A stretch of DNA of 64,000 bases from Terfezia claveryi. Taxonomy: Eukaryota; Ascomycota; Pezizomycetes; Pezizales; Pezizaceae. Position numbers and translations under genes: made by a program. The notes beneath the pieces were generated by a model, which worked only from the letters and a program-made list of their open reading frames with translations, made no database searches and was not told where the DNA came from. The stretch covers positions 43,164 through 107,163 of the forward strand of contig WHUX01000182.1 in the NCBI GenBank assembly GCA_015179025.1, written 5' to 3'. Positions 43,243-55,049 of the stretch are shown here, in pieces. Position 1 is the stretch's first letter, and each line of letters begins with the position of its first letter.

Positions 43243-46200
43243 TAGAAGGATTTCCTATCCTTACTTCTTTCGCTCTGCCATATTGGTTTCCATACGTCTT
43301 AAGATTTGATACATTGTTAATACATTAGCATTAACATGAATATCCCTAGTGTTTCCTTGACTCATGATTCTATCTTGTTCTTGTTGGATGAGAGCTCGAG
43401 TCTCATCTCTGGTTCGTGGTCCTTGTTTTCCTTTAGTCCTTAGACGTCTCTTGAATGTGTCTTCTATACTTCCAGTCGTCTAGAAGTCTTGAAGAATTTC
43501 GGTAGTGATATCCTTGGCGTTTACCCAAGAATTATATTTAGGAGAGTATCCTAGCCATCTGACCTTATATTGTCTTTCTCCAGTTCGAGGAGCTGTTCTA
43601 AATTCTAATATCTTTTCAACTTCATAATGATCTTCTTGAATTGGTCTTGGTTCCTAAGATTGTCTATGAGGGAACTGGGTAGGATTATTTTTATAGTAAG
43701 GTTTGAGTTTGCTGATATGAAAAGTATTATATATGAGATGGAGGTCAGGTTGACTGGATAGGTCTAGGCTATAGTTATTGCGTTTCCGATTACTAGAAAT
43801 AATGGGAAATGGGCCTAGCCATTTTGGTTTGAGTTTGGGTGAGATGTTTGATAGGTTGATGTTTTCTGAGGAAAGCATAACTTGTTGTCCAACTGAAAAT
43901 TTGGCTGTATTGGGTAGTCGTTTGTTCGCTTGAGATGCTTGAGTTTTCTTGGCGTCATATAGGTTTATAGATATTACCTTATGACGTTCATTCGCTAGTA
44001 CATATGCATTAATAGGGTATGGAAGTATTGATATGCCAAGATGTGCATTAAATCCAAATAGTGTGGAAAAGGGACTATTCTATCTAGCGGCATTATACCT
44101 AGAATTAAGTTTCAACTATATCTTTGGTAGTTTCTGTAGCCAATCAAATCCTTTGATTTTACAAGCTCTTGCTACTTGTAGAATTTCTTTGTTCATAATT
44201 TCCGATTGTCCGTCTGCACATGGATGTTATGTGGTAGACGGTTCCAACTTGATCCCTTTATTCCTAGCCCAATCTTGAAAGTGCGTTGACATAAAAAGAG
44301 TGTCGTGGTCAAAAACAATACAGAAAGGGTATCCAATAGTTGGAACTACATGAGTATCAAAGGTAGCAGTACATTGTTCTGCTGTGAAATTATTTGAGAT
44401 AGGAATAAGAAACTTGAATCCTGATTGTCTATCGACAATCGTCCAAAGTCGTGAAATACAAACTACATGATCTTCTTCAACAGGAATATTTGGGTACAAA
44501 ATTAAACACTTAGTAAATACGGGTGCTAACTTAAGAAAATCCATCGATATGTCAGTCCATGGCCTACTTGGTACATGTAATGGGGTTACAAGTCCAAGTG
44601 GCACCTTGTTGGAATACTTTGTCCGTTGACAAGTATCACAACTCTTGATATAGTCCTTAATTGGTTCTGTAAAGGACTGGCAATCATATCGGTCAGTAAG
44701 ATATTTTATCATTTTTTCAATGCCACTATGAGTGGTTGCTTCATATGTATCTTTAATAACCAATTCGAGATAGTTCTTACCTTTGATGTTAAAGGTAGAG
44801 GGCAAGACTAATCTCCATTGTTCTTGTCGGTTCTTGACATACAAAAATCCGTCTCTTCTTCTATGATCCTTACGGTTCACAAAGGTATCATAGTAGTTCT
44901 TCCAGATAGGACATACTTTCATACATGATTGATATGCGGCTTTCATACCTGTACCTTGGTCAAGCCACTATGTGATGAAGTAGTCCTTGTCATCTTCCCA
45001 TCCGTCGCTGATATGTTTCTCTTCAATGAGCTTGTTGAGTGTCGGTTCGATCCTCATGTTAAAGTCATTGATGGTGGGTTTCTTCTCCTTGCATGTAGAA
45101 GCATTATGTCCTGAGAACTTACAGAAATCACAACGCTGTCTGGAGGTCTTGGTGTCTTGAATGAAAGAGAGTGAATCTTCGTCAATAGCTACTCACTTTT
45201 TAGAATGAGTAGTGACGGCGGCAGTGTTGATTGGAATTGCGTTACTGCTGCTAGCGGTTGTAGCTAGATGTTGAGGTGCATTCCATAGTTGTTGTGGGGT
45301 AACAGGAGTATTCATGATTTCCTGTTCCATTTGTCGGTTAGTCATCTGTTCGGTAGGGTTACTGAACTGAATGCTGGGTTGGAGAGTAGGTCGTGTCGGC
45401 TTGTTGGTAATCCATCTTTTTGCCCATTCTCCGATTTCCTGGATAGCTTCTTCGCGGCTGAGAGCTTGTGGAGGTGGATAAGCTGGCGTTTGTTGTACTA
45501 GTGCTAGTTCCTTTTAAGGCTCATTTATGGATACGAGATGCGCAATACGAGTCGTAAGGAATTCCTTCTCCTTCTTAAGAACTGAGGCTATTAGGTCACA
45601 GTTCAAACTGCCATGTCCGTGGTGGTTGCAGATTGCGCATGTTTCAACAGTAAACATGCGGTTATTCATAGCATGGGAGCTGCCATGAACTGGACAGTAA
45701 AAATCTCGGAAAAGACCAGAGCATCCTTTTGTGTTATTGCCAATTGCTATGAGCCAAGTCAATAGCAATTTCCTTCGCTTCTTCAGGAGCGAGAGATTTT
45801 TGTTGAACGTTTTCAGTAGATGGAGGCCTATATCTTAGTCCAAGAACTGTTAAGGGTTTGTTCTTGTTTATATTGGGTACACAATCATACCTGCTGAAAA
45901 CTTCTTTAGGTATAGTGGATAGAGTCTTATCGTCTAAAGACTGTTCTTCCTTCATCATGTCATATTCGCTTTCTTCATCCTGGATGCCCTCGAAGTATGG
46001 ACATAAGATATAGTGTCCAAGTTCTTCGGCTCTTCCACGACATTTGTTGAAGTTGCAGTCGACATGCTTGAAATTGATAGCTCCGCAAGAAACCATATTG
46101 TTCTGAGTAGAGGTTTATGGTGATTGGAAATTTCTTAAAGCATTGGTAGAGATGTTGTGGTTGTAGGTATGGTTAGGAGGATCGATGCTGTTGGAGATAT

Positions 46201-47169
46201 AATCGTCCTCGGTGGTGGGAGTGTTCAAGTATTTATGCTTCCTTGATAGAGCGTCTGCTATCAAATTTTCCTTTCCTGTGGTGTGCTGTATATCTGTATC
46301 AAATTCCATTAGGTAATCTTGCCATCGCCTCAATTTCTGGCTTGCAGGTGTTTGAGTATGGAAGGTTACTAATGGTTTGTGGTCTGTAAGGATAGTGAAC
46401 TTGTGACCTCTTAATTGTGCTTCAAAAAATTTCAATGAGTAAATAATCGCTAATAATTCCTTTTGAAAGGTAGGTTAATTGAGTTGTACTATATTAAATT
46501 TTCTAGAGTAGAAGCATGATGGTCTGATGTGCATCAACGGTCCTTGACCTATCCAAGATCCTAGTCCTACATCACTAGCATCACAGACTAAATATTTAGG
46601 TTCAGTAGATTATTATTCCAGAGTTTTAAAACATGTGGGGAATTCACGAGTTCCTTGAGTTTTTCAAACGCTGCGTTATGAGTATCTGTCCATTCCCATT
46701 TCTTTGTTTCTCCTTGCAGTTCTGACAGGGTGCTTGTATACGATGCCAAGTCAGGAATAAACCTGCTGAGATAATTAACAATTCCAAGGAATCCTCTAAG
46801 ATCCTTTTTCTTGTAGGAGTTAGAAATGTTAATATAGTAGTCCTCTTCTTCGAGTCTACATGTAATCCATCTGATGTTAAAACGTGTCCTAAGATTTCCA
46901 ATCTTGTAGTAAAGAACTGGCATTTGCTTTCTTTGAGATAAAGTTTCTCGTCCTGTAGACGTTGAAGTACTTTCTTCAATAATTCTACATGTTCTTCATA
47001 TGTTTTGAGAATATAATGATATCATCGATATAGATAATTAGGTTTTTATAGACCATGTCTTTAAAAATTTCATGCATAATGCGAACCATGGTAGCAGGTG
47101 CGTTACGATCCCCTTGTTGCATAACTCTACTTCTGAAATATCCTATGTGACATAAAAAGGTAGAGTGTT
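43243..47169 (-). pseudogene. Ty3 chromovirus pol, truncated within RT; zinc knuckles between RNase H and integrase
   Basis: Starting at the 47169 junction, RT is cut between motifs A and B: SRVMQQGDRNAPATM, then NLIIYIDDIIIFS (about 47040) and LEILGHVLTSDGLHVD. RNase H is at 46620-46115 (ILTDHKPLV, TTGKENLIADALSR). Next comes a Cys/His-rich, gag-like stretch (46112-44950) with two CCHC knuckles, CAICNHHGHGSLNC (45639-45598) and CDFCKFSGHNASTC (45132-45091). Integrase (44946-about 44000) has an HHCC-like zinc site, WTDISMDFLK (first Asp), CIVFDHDTLFMS (second) and HPCADGQSEIMNKE (Glu). The C-terminus has a GPF-like part and a chromodomain (YEVEKILEFR...RQYKVRWLGYSPKYNSW, about 43600-43500). 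Stops are few (for example at 45514 and 44227) and frames shift several times. Confidence 0.85.
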
Positions 47170-47732
47170 TGTCACAACCGTCCTTTCCTAGCCAGGTTTG
47201 AGAGTCAGACGGGATTCTGTCCGACTCTCGTTATTGTTGATTGATATCGTTGTTATCTCTGTTCCCGAGATAAGGGGTCTCGGGAACCTTATTCCTTCCG
47301 GTGGCCTTGGCCAGGAAGGAAGCCTGTATATATAGCTTGCTCTCTCCGCCCTCTCGTTGGATCCCCATCCAACGTCTTGTATACCCAATACAGGACCTTG
47401 CTTCCCCCAGCGCTTGTGCACCTCCCTTGTGCACATCCTTGTCTCGAACAAACAACTCTGCAGTACAGCTGCCTCCCTTGACACACGCGGCAACTGCCTC
47501 CGCATGTCTCTTGCCTCTTGCCTCTTGCCTCTTGCCTCTTGCCTCTTGCCTCTTGCCTCCTGCCCTTGCCCCCATCTCATTCTTCCCCTGGTCACACACG
47601 TAGCGTTCCTACGTGTGTCTTACCCTAGGCTTTCCCCCGATCACACACGTAGCGCTCCTACGTGTGCGATTGCCCCTTGCCACTTCCTCGGCGTACCCCT
47701 TGGTTGCCTTGTCCCCCAGAGCCCTCGTTACA
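47170..47732 (+). repeat. Left LTR of chromovirus
   Basis: It runs TGTCACAACCGTCC .. GCCCTCGTTACA. Contents: a (CTTGCCT)n-type tract near 47510-47570 and a duplicated phrase CACACACGTAGCG(T/C)TCCTACGTGTG at about 47603 and 47641, which is nearly palindromic. A TATATATAGC box lies near 47325, a candidate promoter element. ORFs across it on both strands (also present in the right LTR) are artefacts. Confidence 0.92.
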
Positions 47733-47763
47733 CTACGTTGGATCTTTCAGACCAACCGGTACG

Positions 47764-48816
47764 ATGTCCGCGAATATTCCACTACCCACCGATAGATTCG
47801 CAGCCTGGAGGGCGACTCCGATTCCATCAGACCCGACAGAACTATCAGCATACCGAAGAACTGTGATCGAAATATTCACAGAGACTTATGCCATTGGCGA
47901 ACAACAAGGAGCGGACCTTCAGAAAGCCGAAAAGCGAATCCGAGAAGCCGAAGACGAAATAACCCTCCTTCGAGAAGATGCAGCAGAGGACAGGATAACC
48001 ATCCGGAGACTGACTCGTGCCTTGGACCTGGCCGACGGTCCAAAGAACCAGAAAACACAAGACCTACTAACCCCGCCCAAGTTTAATGGGGACCGGGGCC
48101 GGTTACGAGCATGGAAGAACTCTGTACAAATAAAACTCTCTGGGGACTCGGCGAAGTTCCCCACTGTCCACCACCAGCTCTCATACGTCTATGGCCTCCT
48201 GGAGGGTAAGGCCATGGACCAGGTACAGCCCTTCATCAAGGCAACGGGGATTGATCTGGTAGACATCCCGGCACTAATGGCAATCTTGGACCGAGCCTTC
48301 GGGGACCCGGATCCTAAAGGAACTGCCAGCAGGGCCCTGCGAGACCTCAAGCAAAAACACAACGAACTGTCAACCTATGTCGCTGAGTTCTCCAGGCTAG
48401 CAGCAGAGCTCAATTGGAATGACGAAGCCAAGCTCGACCAGTTCAAAGACGGGCTTACCTTCGAGCTGAAAAAGGCTCTGGTCTACTGCCCACCGACCAA
48501 GACTCTGGAGGAACTTATTGAGCAAGCTAGCTGGGTGGAACAGCAGACAGCGGCACTAAGAGCCCCCCAAAAGACACTCCCGACCTCGACTCCCCGTACC
48601 CCCTTCCCGATAGCACGCACCCAACAACAACCCACACCGGTCAACAAGCCTGCACACCCCTCCCTGGTAGCAGGTGGGGCTGCCCCCATGGACCTGTCAG
48701 CAGGTAGACCTCGTCTTACCCAGGAGGAAAGGGACCGTCGCCGCACTCAGGGTTTGTGCATTGCATGCGGAAAGGGGGACCATTTTATCGTGGCATGTCC
48801 CCTCCGCAAAAACTGA
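47764..48816 (+). CDS. Gag polyprotein of chromovirus (350 residues, intact)
   Basis: Structural protein that packages element RNA into particles. The chosen ATG (MSANIPLPTDRF, 47764) is the first in frame after the left LTR; the open frame also extends into the LTR without a stop. Residues about 40-85 are a charged coiled-coil (AEKRIREAEDEITLLRED). A Ty3-type capsid region follows (PPKFNGDRGRLRAWKNSVQI, about residue 105, to FKDGLTFELKKAL). A single intact CCHC zinc knuckle, CIACGKGDHFIVAC, sits at the C-terminus (about 48760-48800). It stops with TGA at 48814-48816, in the same frame as the following ATG at 48820. It is the only complete retroelement ORF in the window. Confidence 0.88.
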   Translation: MSANIPLPTDRFAAWRATPIPSDPTELSAYRRTVIEIFTETYAIGEQQGADLQKAEKRIREAEDEITLLREDAAEDRITIRRLTRALDLADGPKNQKTQDLLTPPKFNGDRGRLRAWKNSVQIKLSGDSAKFPTVHHQLSYVYGLLEGKAMDQVQPFIKATGIDLVDIPALMAILDRAFGDPDPKGTASRALRDLKQKHNELSTYVAEFSRLAAELNWNDEAKLDQFKDGLTFELKKALVYCPPTKTLEELIEQASWVEQQTAALRAPQKTLPTSTPRTPFPIARTQQQPTPVNKPAHPSLVAGGAAPMDLSAGRPRLTQEERDRRRTQGLCIACGKGDHFIVACPLRKN

Positions 48817-51800
48817 TCAATGGCTGCCCACGCCATATCCGAATCAAGGATTGAAGAGGTTGAAGAATCGGGAAAAGGGGAGTCCCTTGCCTAGTTACTG
48901 ACACTAGCAAGGGACCTGCCCAGGGCCATTTATCTTTATCTGCGTTTTCTTTGCCTGCACCTATGTCTGTTGATGAATCTCGCTTGTTTGGCGAGCATTT
49001 TGTAGTACCAATAACTGTTAAATTCAATGGTAAAACAGTGGTAACATCAGCTCTCATCGATTGTGGTGCTTCGGGAATTGCATTCATTGATTAGGCCTTC
49101 GTCAGTAAAAATTCCATACCAACCTCGAAGTTAAAAACCCCCCGCCTTCTCGACGTCATTGATGGCCGCCCCATCTCTTCTGGGGCTATTACCGACCTCG
49201 CATGTCTACCCAGTGCCATTGGAGACCATTCGGAGGACCTCCCAATGTTTGTGACCAAACTAAAATATCCAATTGTGCTTGGGATCCCCTGGCTCAGAAT
49301 GCACGATGTGTCAGTCAGCTTCGGCTCGTACACCTTGCAATTCAACAGCCATTATTGCAGAAAAAACTGTGGAGGTCCAAAAATCACCGTCACAGGGCTA
49401 TGCGCATTACCACCCCCGATAATCCACCCAGCCCAGGTGGTACACCAGCCCGCGCACATCAATGCTGTCCACTCCCCGGTTACCCCTGTCCCCTCTGTTC
49501 CCCTGGCGACCCCAAAACCCCTGAACGTTAGCTTTATCGGGGCAGGGGCTTTCGCTTACCTCACCAGGAGGCATAAGCTGAAGGCTCATGCCCTATCTAT
49601 ACACGAGATTAACCTGGAAATCAACAAGATGCGGCCTAAGGAGGAGTGGAAGGCTATGGTCCCGGATGAATATCACGAGTTCATTGATCTGTTCTCGGAA
49701 AAGGCCGCAGAGAAACTTGCACCACACCGACCATACGACCACACTATCCCACTGGTAGAAGGTAAAACCCCCCCCTATGGGCCTCTCTATGGAATGTCCC
49801 GAGTTGAGCTGGAAGCCCTGAAGAAATACTTAGAAGAAAACCTCAACAAGAGCTTCATTCGCCACAGCTCCTCACCAGCGGGTGCCCCGGTGCTGTTCGT
49901 GAAGAAATCGGACGGCTCCCTTCGGTTGTGTGTTGATTATCGTGGCCTGAACGAAATAACGGTCAAAAACAGGTACCCCCTACCCCTAATCCAGGAGACA
50001 TTAGCCAGGCTCTCTAAGGCCAAGTGGTTCACCAAACTGGATTTGAGAGGGGCATACAACCTGGTACGGATCGCCGAGGGGAGGAGTGGAAAACTGCCTT
50101 CTGAACTCGTTATGGCCATTTTGAGTATAATGTTATGCGTTTTGGGTTGACTAACGCCCCGGCCTCTTTCCAGCACTTTATTAACGACACCCTGTGAGAC
50201 TTTCTGGATGTGTTCTGCACAGCCTACCTTGACGATATCCTGATCTATTCGGATACCCTGGCAGAGTACAAAATCCATGTTCGTCAAGTGTTGGAGAAGC
50301 TGGAGCAAGCCGGATTGTACCTCAAGCCCGAGAAATGCGAGTTCCATGTGCAGGAGGTTAAGTATCTAGGGTTGATCATCACCACGGAAGGTATTAGAAT
50401 GGACCCTGCCAAGGTCACCGCCATTAGGAATGGGAAATCCCAGCAAATCTCAAGGATGTCCAGGCCTTCCTGGGATTCGCCAACTTTTACCGACGGTTCA
50501 TTCTAGGATATTCCAAGATCGTGGCCCCCCTCACAGCCCTGACCAAAAAGGACCGGCGATTCCACTGGAGTCCAGAAGCCCAATCCGCCTTCCAGAACCT
50601 CAAGGAAGCCTTCTGCTCAGCTCCCATACTAGCTCACTTTGATCCCGATAGCGAGTGTATCGTGGAAACGGATGCCTCCGACTATGTCTCCGCCGGAATC
50701 CTGTCCCAGTATGTCAATGGAGTCCTCCACCCGGTGGCCTATTTCTCCAAAAAGCACTCCCCGGCGGAGTGTAATTACGAGATCTATAATAAGGAGTTAA
50801 TGGCTATTGTGCGAGCATTCGAGGAGTGGAGGCCACACCTAGAGTCAGCCAAGGGGATCATCGAGGTGCTATCCGATCATAAGAATCTTGAGTACTTCAC
50901 CACCACTAAGCTACTGAACCGACGGCAGGCTAGGTGGTCGGAGTTCTTATCTCGATTCAACTTCAAGATCAAGTATGGCCTGGAAAAGCTGGGGTAAGCC
51001 GGACGCACTGACCAGGAGATCAGGAGATCTCCCTAAAGGGGGGAATGAAAGGCTGAAGTACCAAAATCAGGTGGTACTGAAACCTGAAAATCTCGACCTG
51101 GCAGCCAATAGCCTTGCTGAGGCTGATGCTAAAGCTGAAGCGAACTCCGGAACAGATCTCCTTCTGCGAATACGACGGGCATATGCGGAGGATGACCTGG
51201 TTAAGGATATAATCGCCGCAGTGGAGTCTGGACAGCGCCGTCACACCAAGATTTCCCTAGCCGAGTGCACCACTCAGGACGGCCTCCTATACCACCTAGA
51301 TCGGCTCTATATACCTGAAGGGGAGCTGCGGATGCAGCTGATCAAGGAACACCATGATACCCTGGCTGCAGGTCACCCTGGAGTGGCTAAGACGTTAGAA
51401 CTACTAGCTAGACAATACACATGGATCGACCAGCGAAAGGAGGTAGAACAGTACATACGGAACTGCCATATCTGCAATCGTGCAAAACCCACTCGTCATG
51501 CCCCCTACGGAACCTTGAAGCCCCTGGAGATCCCGGATCGGCCCTGGCAACACCTGACCATGGACTTTGTAACTGGGTTGCCGAAGGACTCGGGATTCAA
51601 TGCCATCCTGATGGTGGTGGATCGGTTGACGAAGATGAGGCATGTTATACCTTGCCGAGATACCTGCTCCGCTCCGGAGTTAGCCAACCTCTACCTCAAT
51701 AATGTATTCCGGTACCATGGCCTCCCTGAATCGATCGTGTCCGACCGTGGCCCTCAGTTTACCTCAGAATTCTGGCAAGCCTTCTGCGAACTTCTGGGGA

Positions 51801-52617
51801 TCAAAGTTCGTCTGTCAACAGCTTACCACCCCCAGACGGACGGCCAATCGGAAAGGATGAATGCGATTATGGAACAGTATCTGCGGGCCTTCGTCAGCTA
51901 CCAGCAGAACAACTGGGTTTCGTTGCTAGCAACCTGCGAATTTGCCGCCAACAACCAGTTCTCCGAGTCGCTGAAAACGTCCCCATTCCTGGCCAATTAT
52001 GGCTGGCACCCTCGGTTCGTAGACTCCCTAGCACCTCTGCGCAAGGCCAGGGAGAATGCCCCAGCCAAGGAGTTCACCACGCAGATTTCTGAACTCCACT
52101 CTACCCTGAAGACTGAGTTGGATTATGCTCAGGTCAGGCAAGCAGAATATGCCAACGGGTCTAGGTTACCGGCCCCCAAATACCAACCAGGAGACAAGGT
52201 ATGGCTCTCTAGCAGACACTTCCGGACAGAAGACCCTCTCGTAAGTTGGATCACAAGTTCCTAGGCCCCTATGAGGTGTTAGCAGCTGTGGGCACTCATG
52301 CTTACCGGCTGAGATTTCCCAAGGATATCAAGCGCCATCCGGTCGTTCATGTCTCGGAGATCGAGCCAGCCGCCGACGATCCCCTTCCCGGGCAAAAGCA
52401 CCCCCCACCTCCTCCAGTGGTGATCGCAGGTGAAGAGGAGTGGGAGGTTGAGGAGGTACTGGACTCCAGAAAACGCTATGGGCGAGTTCAGTATAAGGTC
52501 AAGTGGGTAGGGGACAAGGAGACTACCTGGCAACCCACAGAGGACTTGGAGAATGCGCAGGATTTGGTTACCCTATTCCACCAGCGTTACCCTCTCAAGC
52601 CTCGCCCAGCTGAATGA
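48817..52617 (+). pseudogene. Chromovirus pol with chromodomain, several frameshifts
   Basis: Protease is at about 49050 (LIDCGASGIAF). RT follows: SDGSLRLCVDYRGLNEITV (about 49900), FTKLDLRGAYNLV (49990) and [12 protein letters not shown] (about 50220, catalytic Asp pair). RNase H has [16 protein letters not shown] (50660). Integrase has HHCC residues (HHDTLAAGHPG ... CHICNRAKP, 51350-51490), TMDFVTGLP (51555), IVSDRGPQFTSEFW (51735) and TDGQSERMN (51835). A C-terminal chromodomain, EWEVEEVLDSRKRYGR..KVKWVGDKETTWQPTEDL (about 52438-52555), would bind modified histone. Defects: frameshifts near 48890, 50090, 50430, 50985 and 52240, TAG at 49093-49095 and at least two more stops (near 50128 and 50197). 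Several shifts are single-base, so some could be assembly errors. Confidence 0.88.
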
Positions 52618-52792
52618 TATTTTTTGTCTTGTCTTCGTTGATTTGGAGTGGGAATTATGATTGTTGTTTCTGTTGTTGTCAGGTTGTCCGGCGTTGGGTT
52701 GTGTTATGGGTTATTGGTTATTCGCCTGTCTTGTTTGTTTGTTTTTCGCCTTGCCTTACGTCGCTGGGGCTCCGAGCCTAAAGGGGGGATAG

Positions 52793-53354
52793 TGTCACAA
52801 CCGTCCTTTCCTAGCCAGGTTTGAGAGTCAGACGGGATTCTGTCCGACTCTCGTTATTGTTGATTGATATCGTTGTTATCTCTGTTCCCGAGATAAGGGG
52901 TCTCGGGAACCTTATTCCTTCCGGTGGCCTTGGCCAGGAAGGAAGCCTGTATATATAGCTTGCTCTCTCCGCCCTCTCGTTGGATCCCCATCCAACGTCT
53001 TGTATACCCAATACAGGACCTTGCTTCCCCCAGCGCTTGTGCACCTCCCTTGTGCACATCCTTGTCTCGAACAAACAACTCTGCAGTACAGCTGCCTCCC
53101 TTGACACACGCGGCAACTGCCTCCGCGTGTCTCTTGCCTCTTGCCTCTTGCCTCTTGCCTCTTGCCTCTTGCCTCTTGCCTCCTGCCCTTGCCCCCGTCT
53201 CATTCTTCCCCTGGTCACACACGTAGCGTTCCTACGTGTGTCTTACCCTAGCCTTTCCCCCGATCACACACGTAGCGCTCCTACGTGTGCGATTGCCCCT
53301 TGCCACTTCCCCGGCGTACCCCTTGGTCGCCTTGTCCCCAGAGCCCTCGTTACA
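52793..53354 (+). repeat. Right LTR of chromovirus
   Basis: Copy of 47170-47732. Differences seen by eye are nearly all transitions, for example CGCATG/CGCGTG, CCATCTC/CCGTCTC and TTCCTCGG/TTCCCCGG. It ends ..CTCGTTACA, directly against a copia reading frame. Confidence 0.92.
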
Positions 53355-54830
53355 TAAGTACTTTATCTCTTGTGCCTTTAATATAGTATAAAATATGTTT
53401 TATAGTTCCTATATAAATGGTAGTAGGCTTTGAGATATATTGAAATAATTTAGAGACAGACAAAGTAAAATTTGGACATGTTCCAATTACAAGATATATT
53501 AAAAATCTAATAATCTGTTAATATAGGGTCACATCAATAATATTATTATCATCTGGAATTTTTTTAATATTATATTAGAATCTAAAGGTAAAGTAATTGG
53601 ATTGTAAGATATCATGCCAAATTGAGCTAGTATTTTATCAATATATACTTGTTATGAAAGTATAACTATGTTAGACTAGTATTTAATTTAGATTCCTACT
53701 AGCTAAGGTAGGTATCCAAGCTCTATAAGTTGAAATTCCGATTTCAATACATTTTTGAGAGCAATTTAAGCAGAGAAAGCTGAACCAAAGAAGGTTATAT
53801 CATCAACATAGATAGTAATAAAGATTTGATCTTTTAAGTTAATAAGAACATAAGAATCGAAAAATGAAAGTGTAAAGTCTAATAGAAGTAGATATGAGAT
53901 AAGACATTCATACTAGGCCTTAGGAGACTGTTTAAAGCTATATATTAAGTGATTAAGACATATATAATGTCCATCTTGCTTATATCCTTAAGGTAATTTC
54001 ATATAGATCTCTTCTTTCAAATATCCATATAGAAATGTAGCTTTAATATCGAGTTGGTCTATAATCTAATTGTAGTATAAAGAAAGTACAATTAGAAGTT
54101 ATAGAGAGTTATATTGAACAACTGAAGAGAAAACTTTATCAAAATTAGTTCCTGGTTGTTAAGAGTATCTTTAAGCAACTAGATATGCTTTATATAGTAT
54201 GGGATTGCCTGTAGTATCTCATTTGATTTTATATATCCATTTGCATCTAACAATATTTCTATTTTGAGGTATTGGAGTGACTGTCCAAACATTTTGGTCT
54301 TTTATATTTTGAGGTTCTTCTTATATAGCTTGAAACTAATGTGGTGATTCTGAACAAGTAGTAACTTGTTTGTAGATACATGGTTTATATTCTTTTATTG
54401 TTAATAAAGTAGAAGCCAATATATCTTTATTACTTATATCAGGAAGTTGAACAATTTTCCAAAATAGATATGGTTGATGTTGTTTTATAGATGCTTGAGG
54501 TCTGACTAGTTCAGGAACAATTTCTGGTTCGATTGCTTCATATTCTTAAGCATTTGTAGGAGGAGAAGGTAGGTTTATTTGAAATTCAGAATCTTTCATT
54601 ATTAGAGTAGATTTTAGAGTTGAAGTAGCAATCTCTAAGTCAAGACTAACTAAAGGTTGTTATATTACAGAAGTAGGTTATTTAACTACTATAGTGGGTT
54701 TTGGTAGTAGAAAGTAATATTCTTTTATAGATATAGTATATATATGTTTGTTGGCAGTTTAAACTTTAAGTATAGAAAGTGTATTGGTATAAGCAATAGG
54801 AGTATTGAAAGTTAAATTTATTGTAAGGAA
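53355..54830 (-). pseudogene. Ty1/copia reverse transcriptase, decayed and truncated
   Basis: On the minus strand: NIVRCKWIYKIK (about 54265), ILYKAYLVA (54200), QLDIKATFLYGYLKEEIYM (motif A, about 54045), FITIYVDDITFFG (catalytic Asp pair, about 53800) and HILYYIKGTRDK at 53355-53400. The last is the block that precedes RNase H in copia pol, so the protein is cut there by the chromovirus junction at 53354. Many TAG/TAA codons occur. The N-terminal side (54400-54830) is a degenerate linker. Orientation and spacing suggest it is the continuation of the integrase at 58.5-59.5 kb, separated by the LTR block. Confidence 0.8.
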
Positions 54831-55049
54831 GTGGCTTACTCATACCCTATGACTAACCCTCTCCCTCACAAATGTATTTTTTATGTATTTTGTTACTCAG
54901 CAAGTATCTCAAAATACACAACATTCTGTATGCTGTCTGCCTTGCTAATATTTCACATGCTTTCACATGTTATCACATGCTTTCACATGCTATCACAAAC
55001 TTTCACATATATAAGTCAAAGTTAAGACTTAACCTATTTTGTACTAGAT

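Larger units (their letters stand above)
47170..53354 (+). mobile_element. Full-length Ty3 chromovirus with near-identical LTRs
   Basis: Two direct LTRs (563 and 562 bp) bound gag and pol. By eye they differ at about six positions, so insertion is young compared with the surroundings. A polypurine tract (AAAGGGGGGATAG) precedes the right LTR. The sequence after the left LTR (CTACGTTGGATCTTTCAG) is not a primer site I recognise. There is no target duplication: GTGTT is on the left and TAAGT on the right. Each flank is a different element truncated at the junction. Confidence 0.92.

Noticed and set aside
47188..47603. ORFs on both strands of the LTRs (also at 52811-53226)
   Set aside because: They are identical in both LTRs, lie in regulatory sequence, and are due to the CTTGCCT-type tract; no known protein features.
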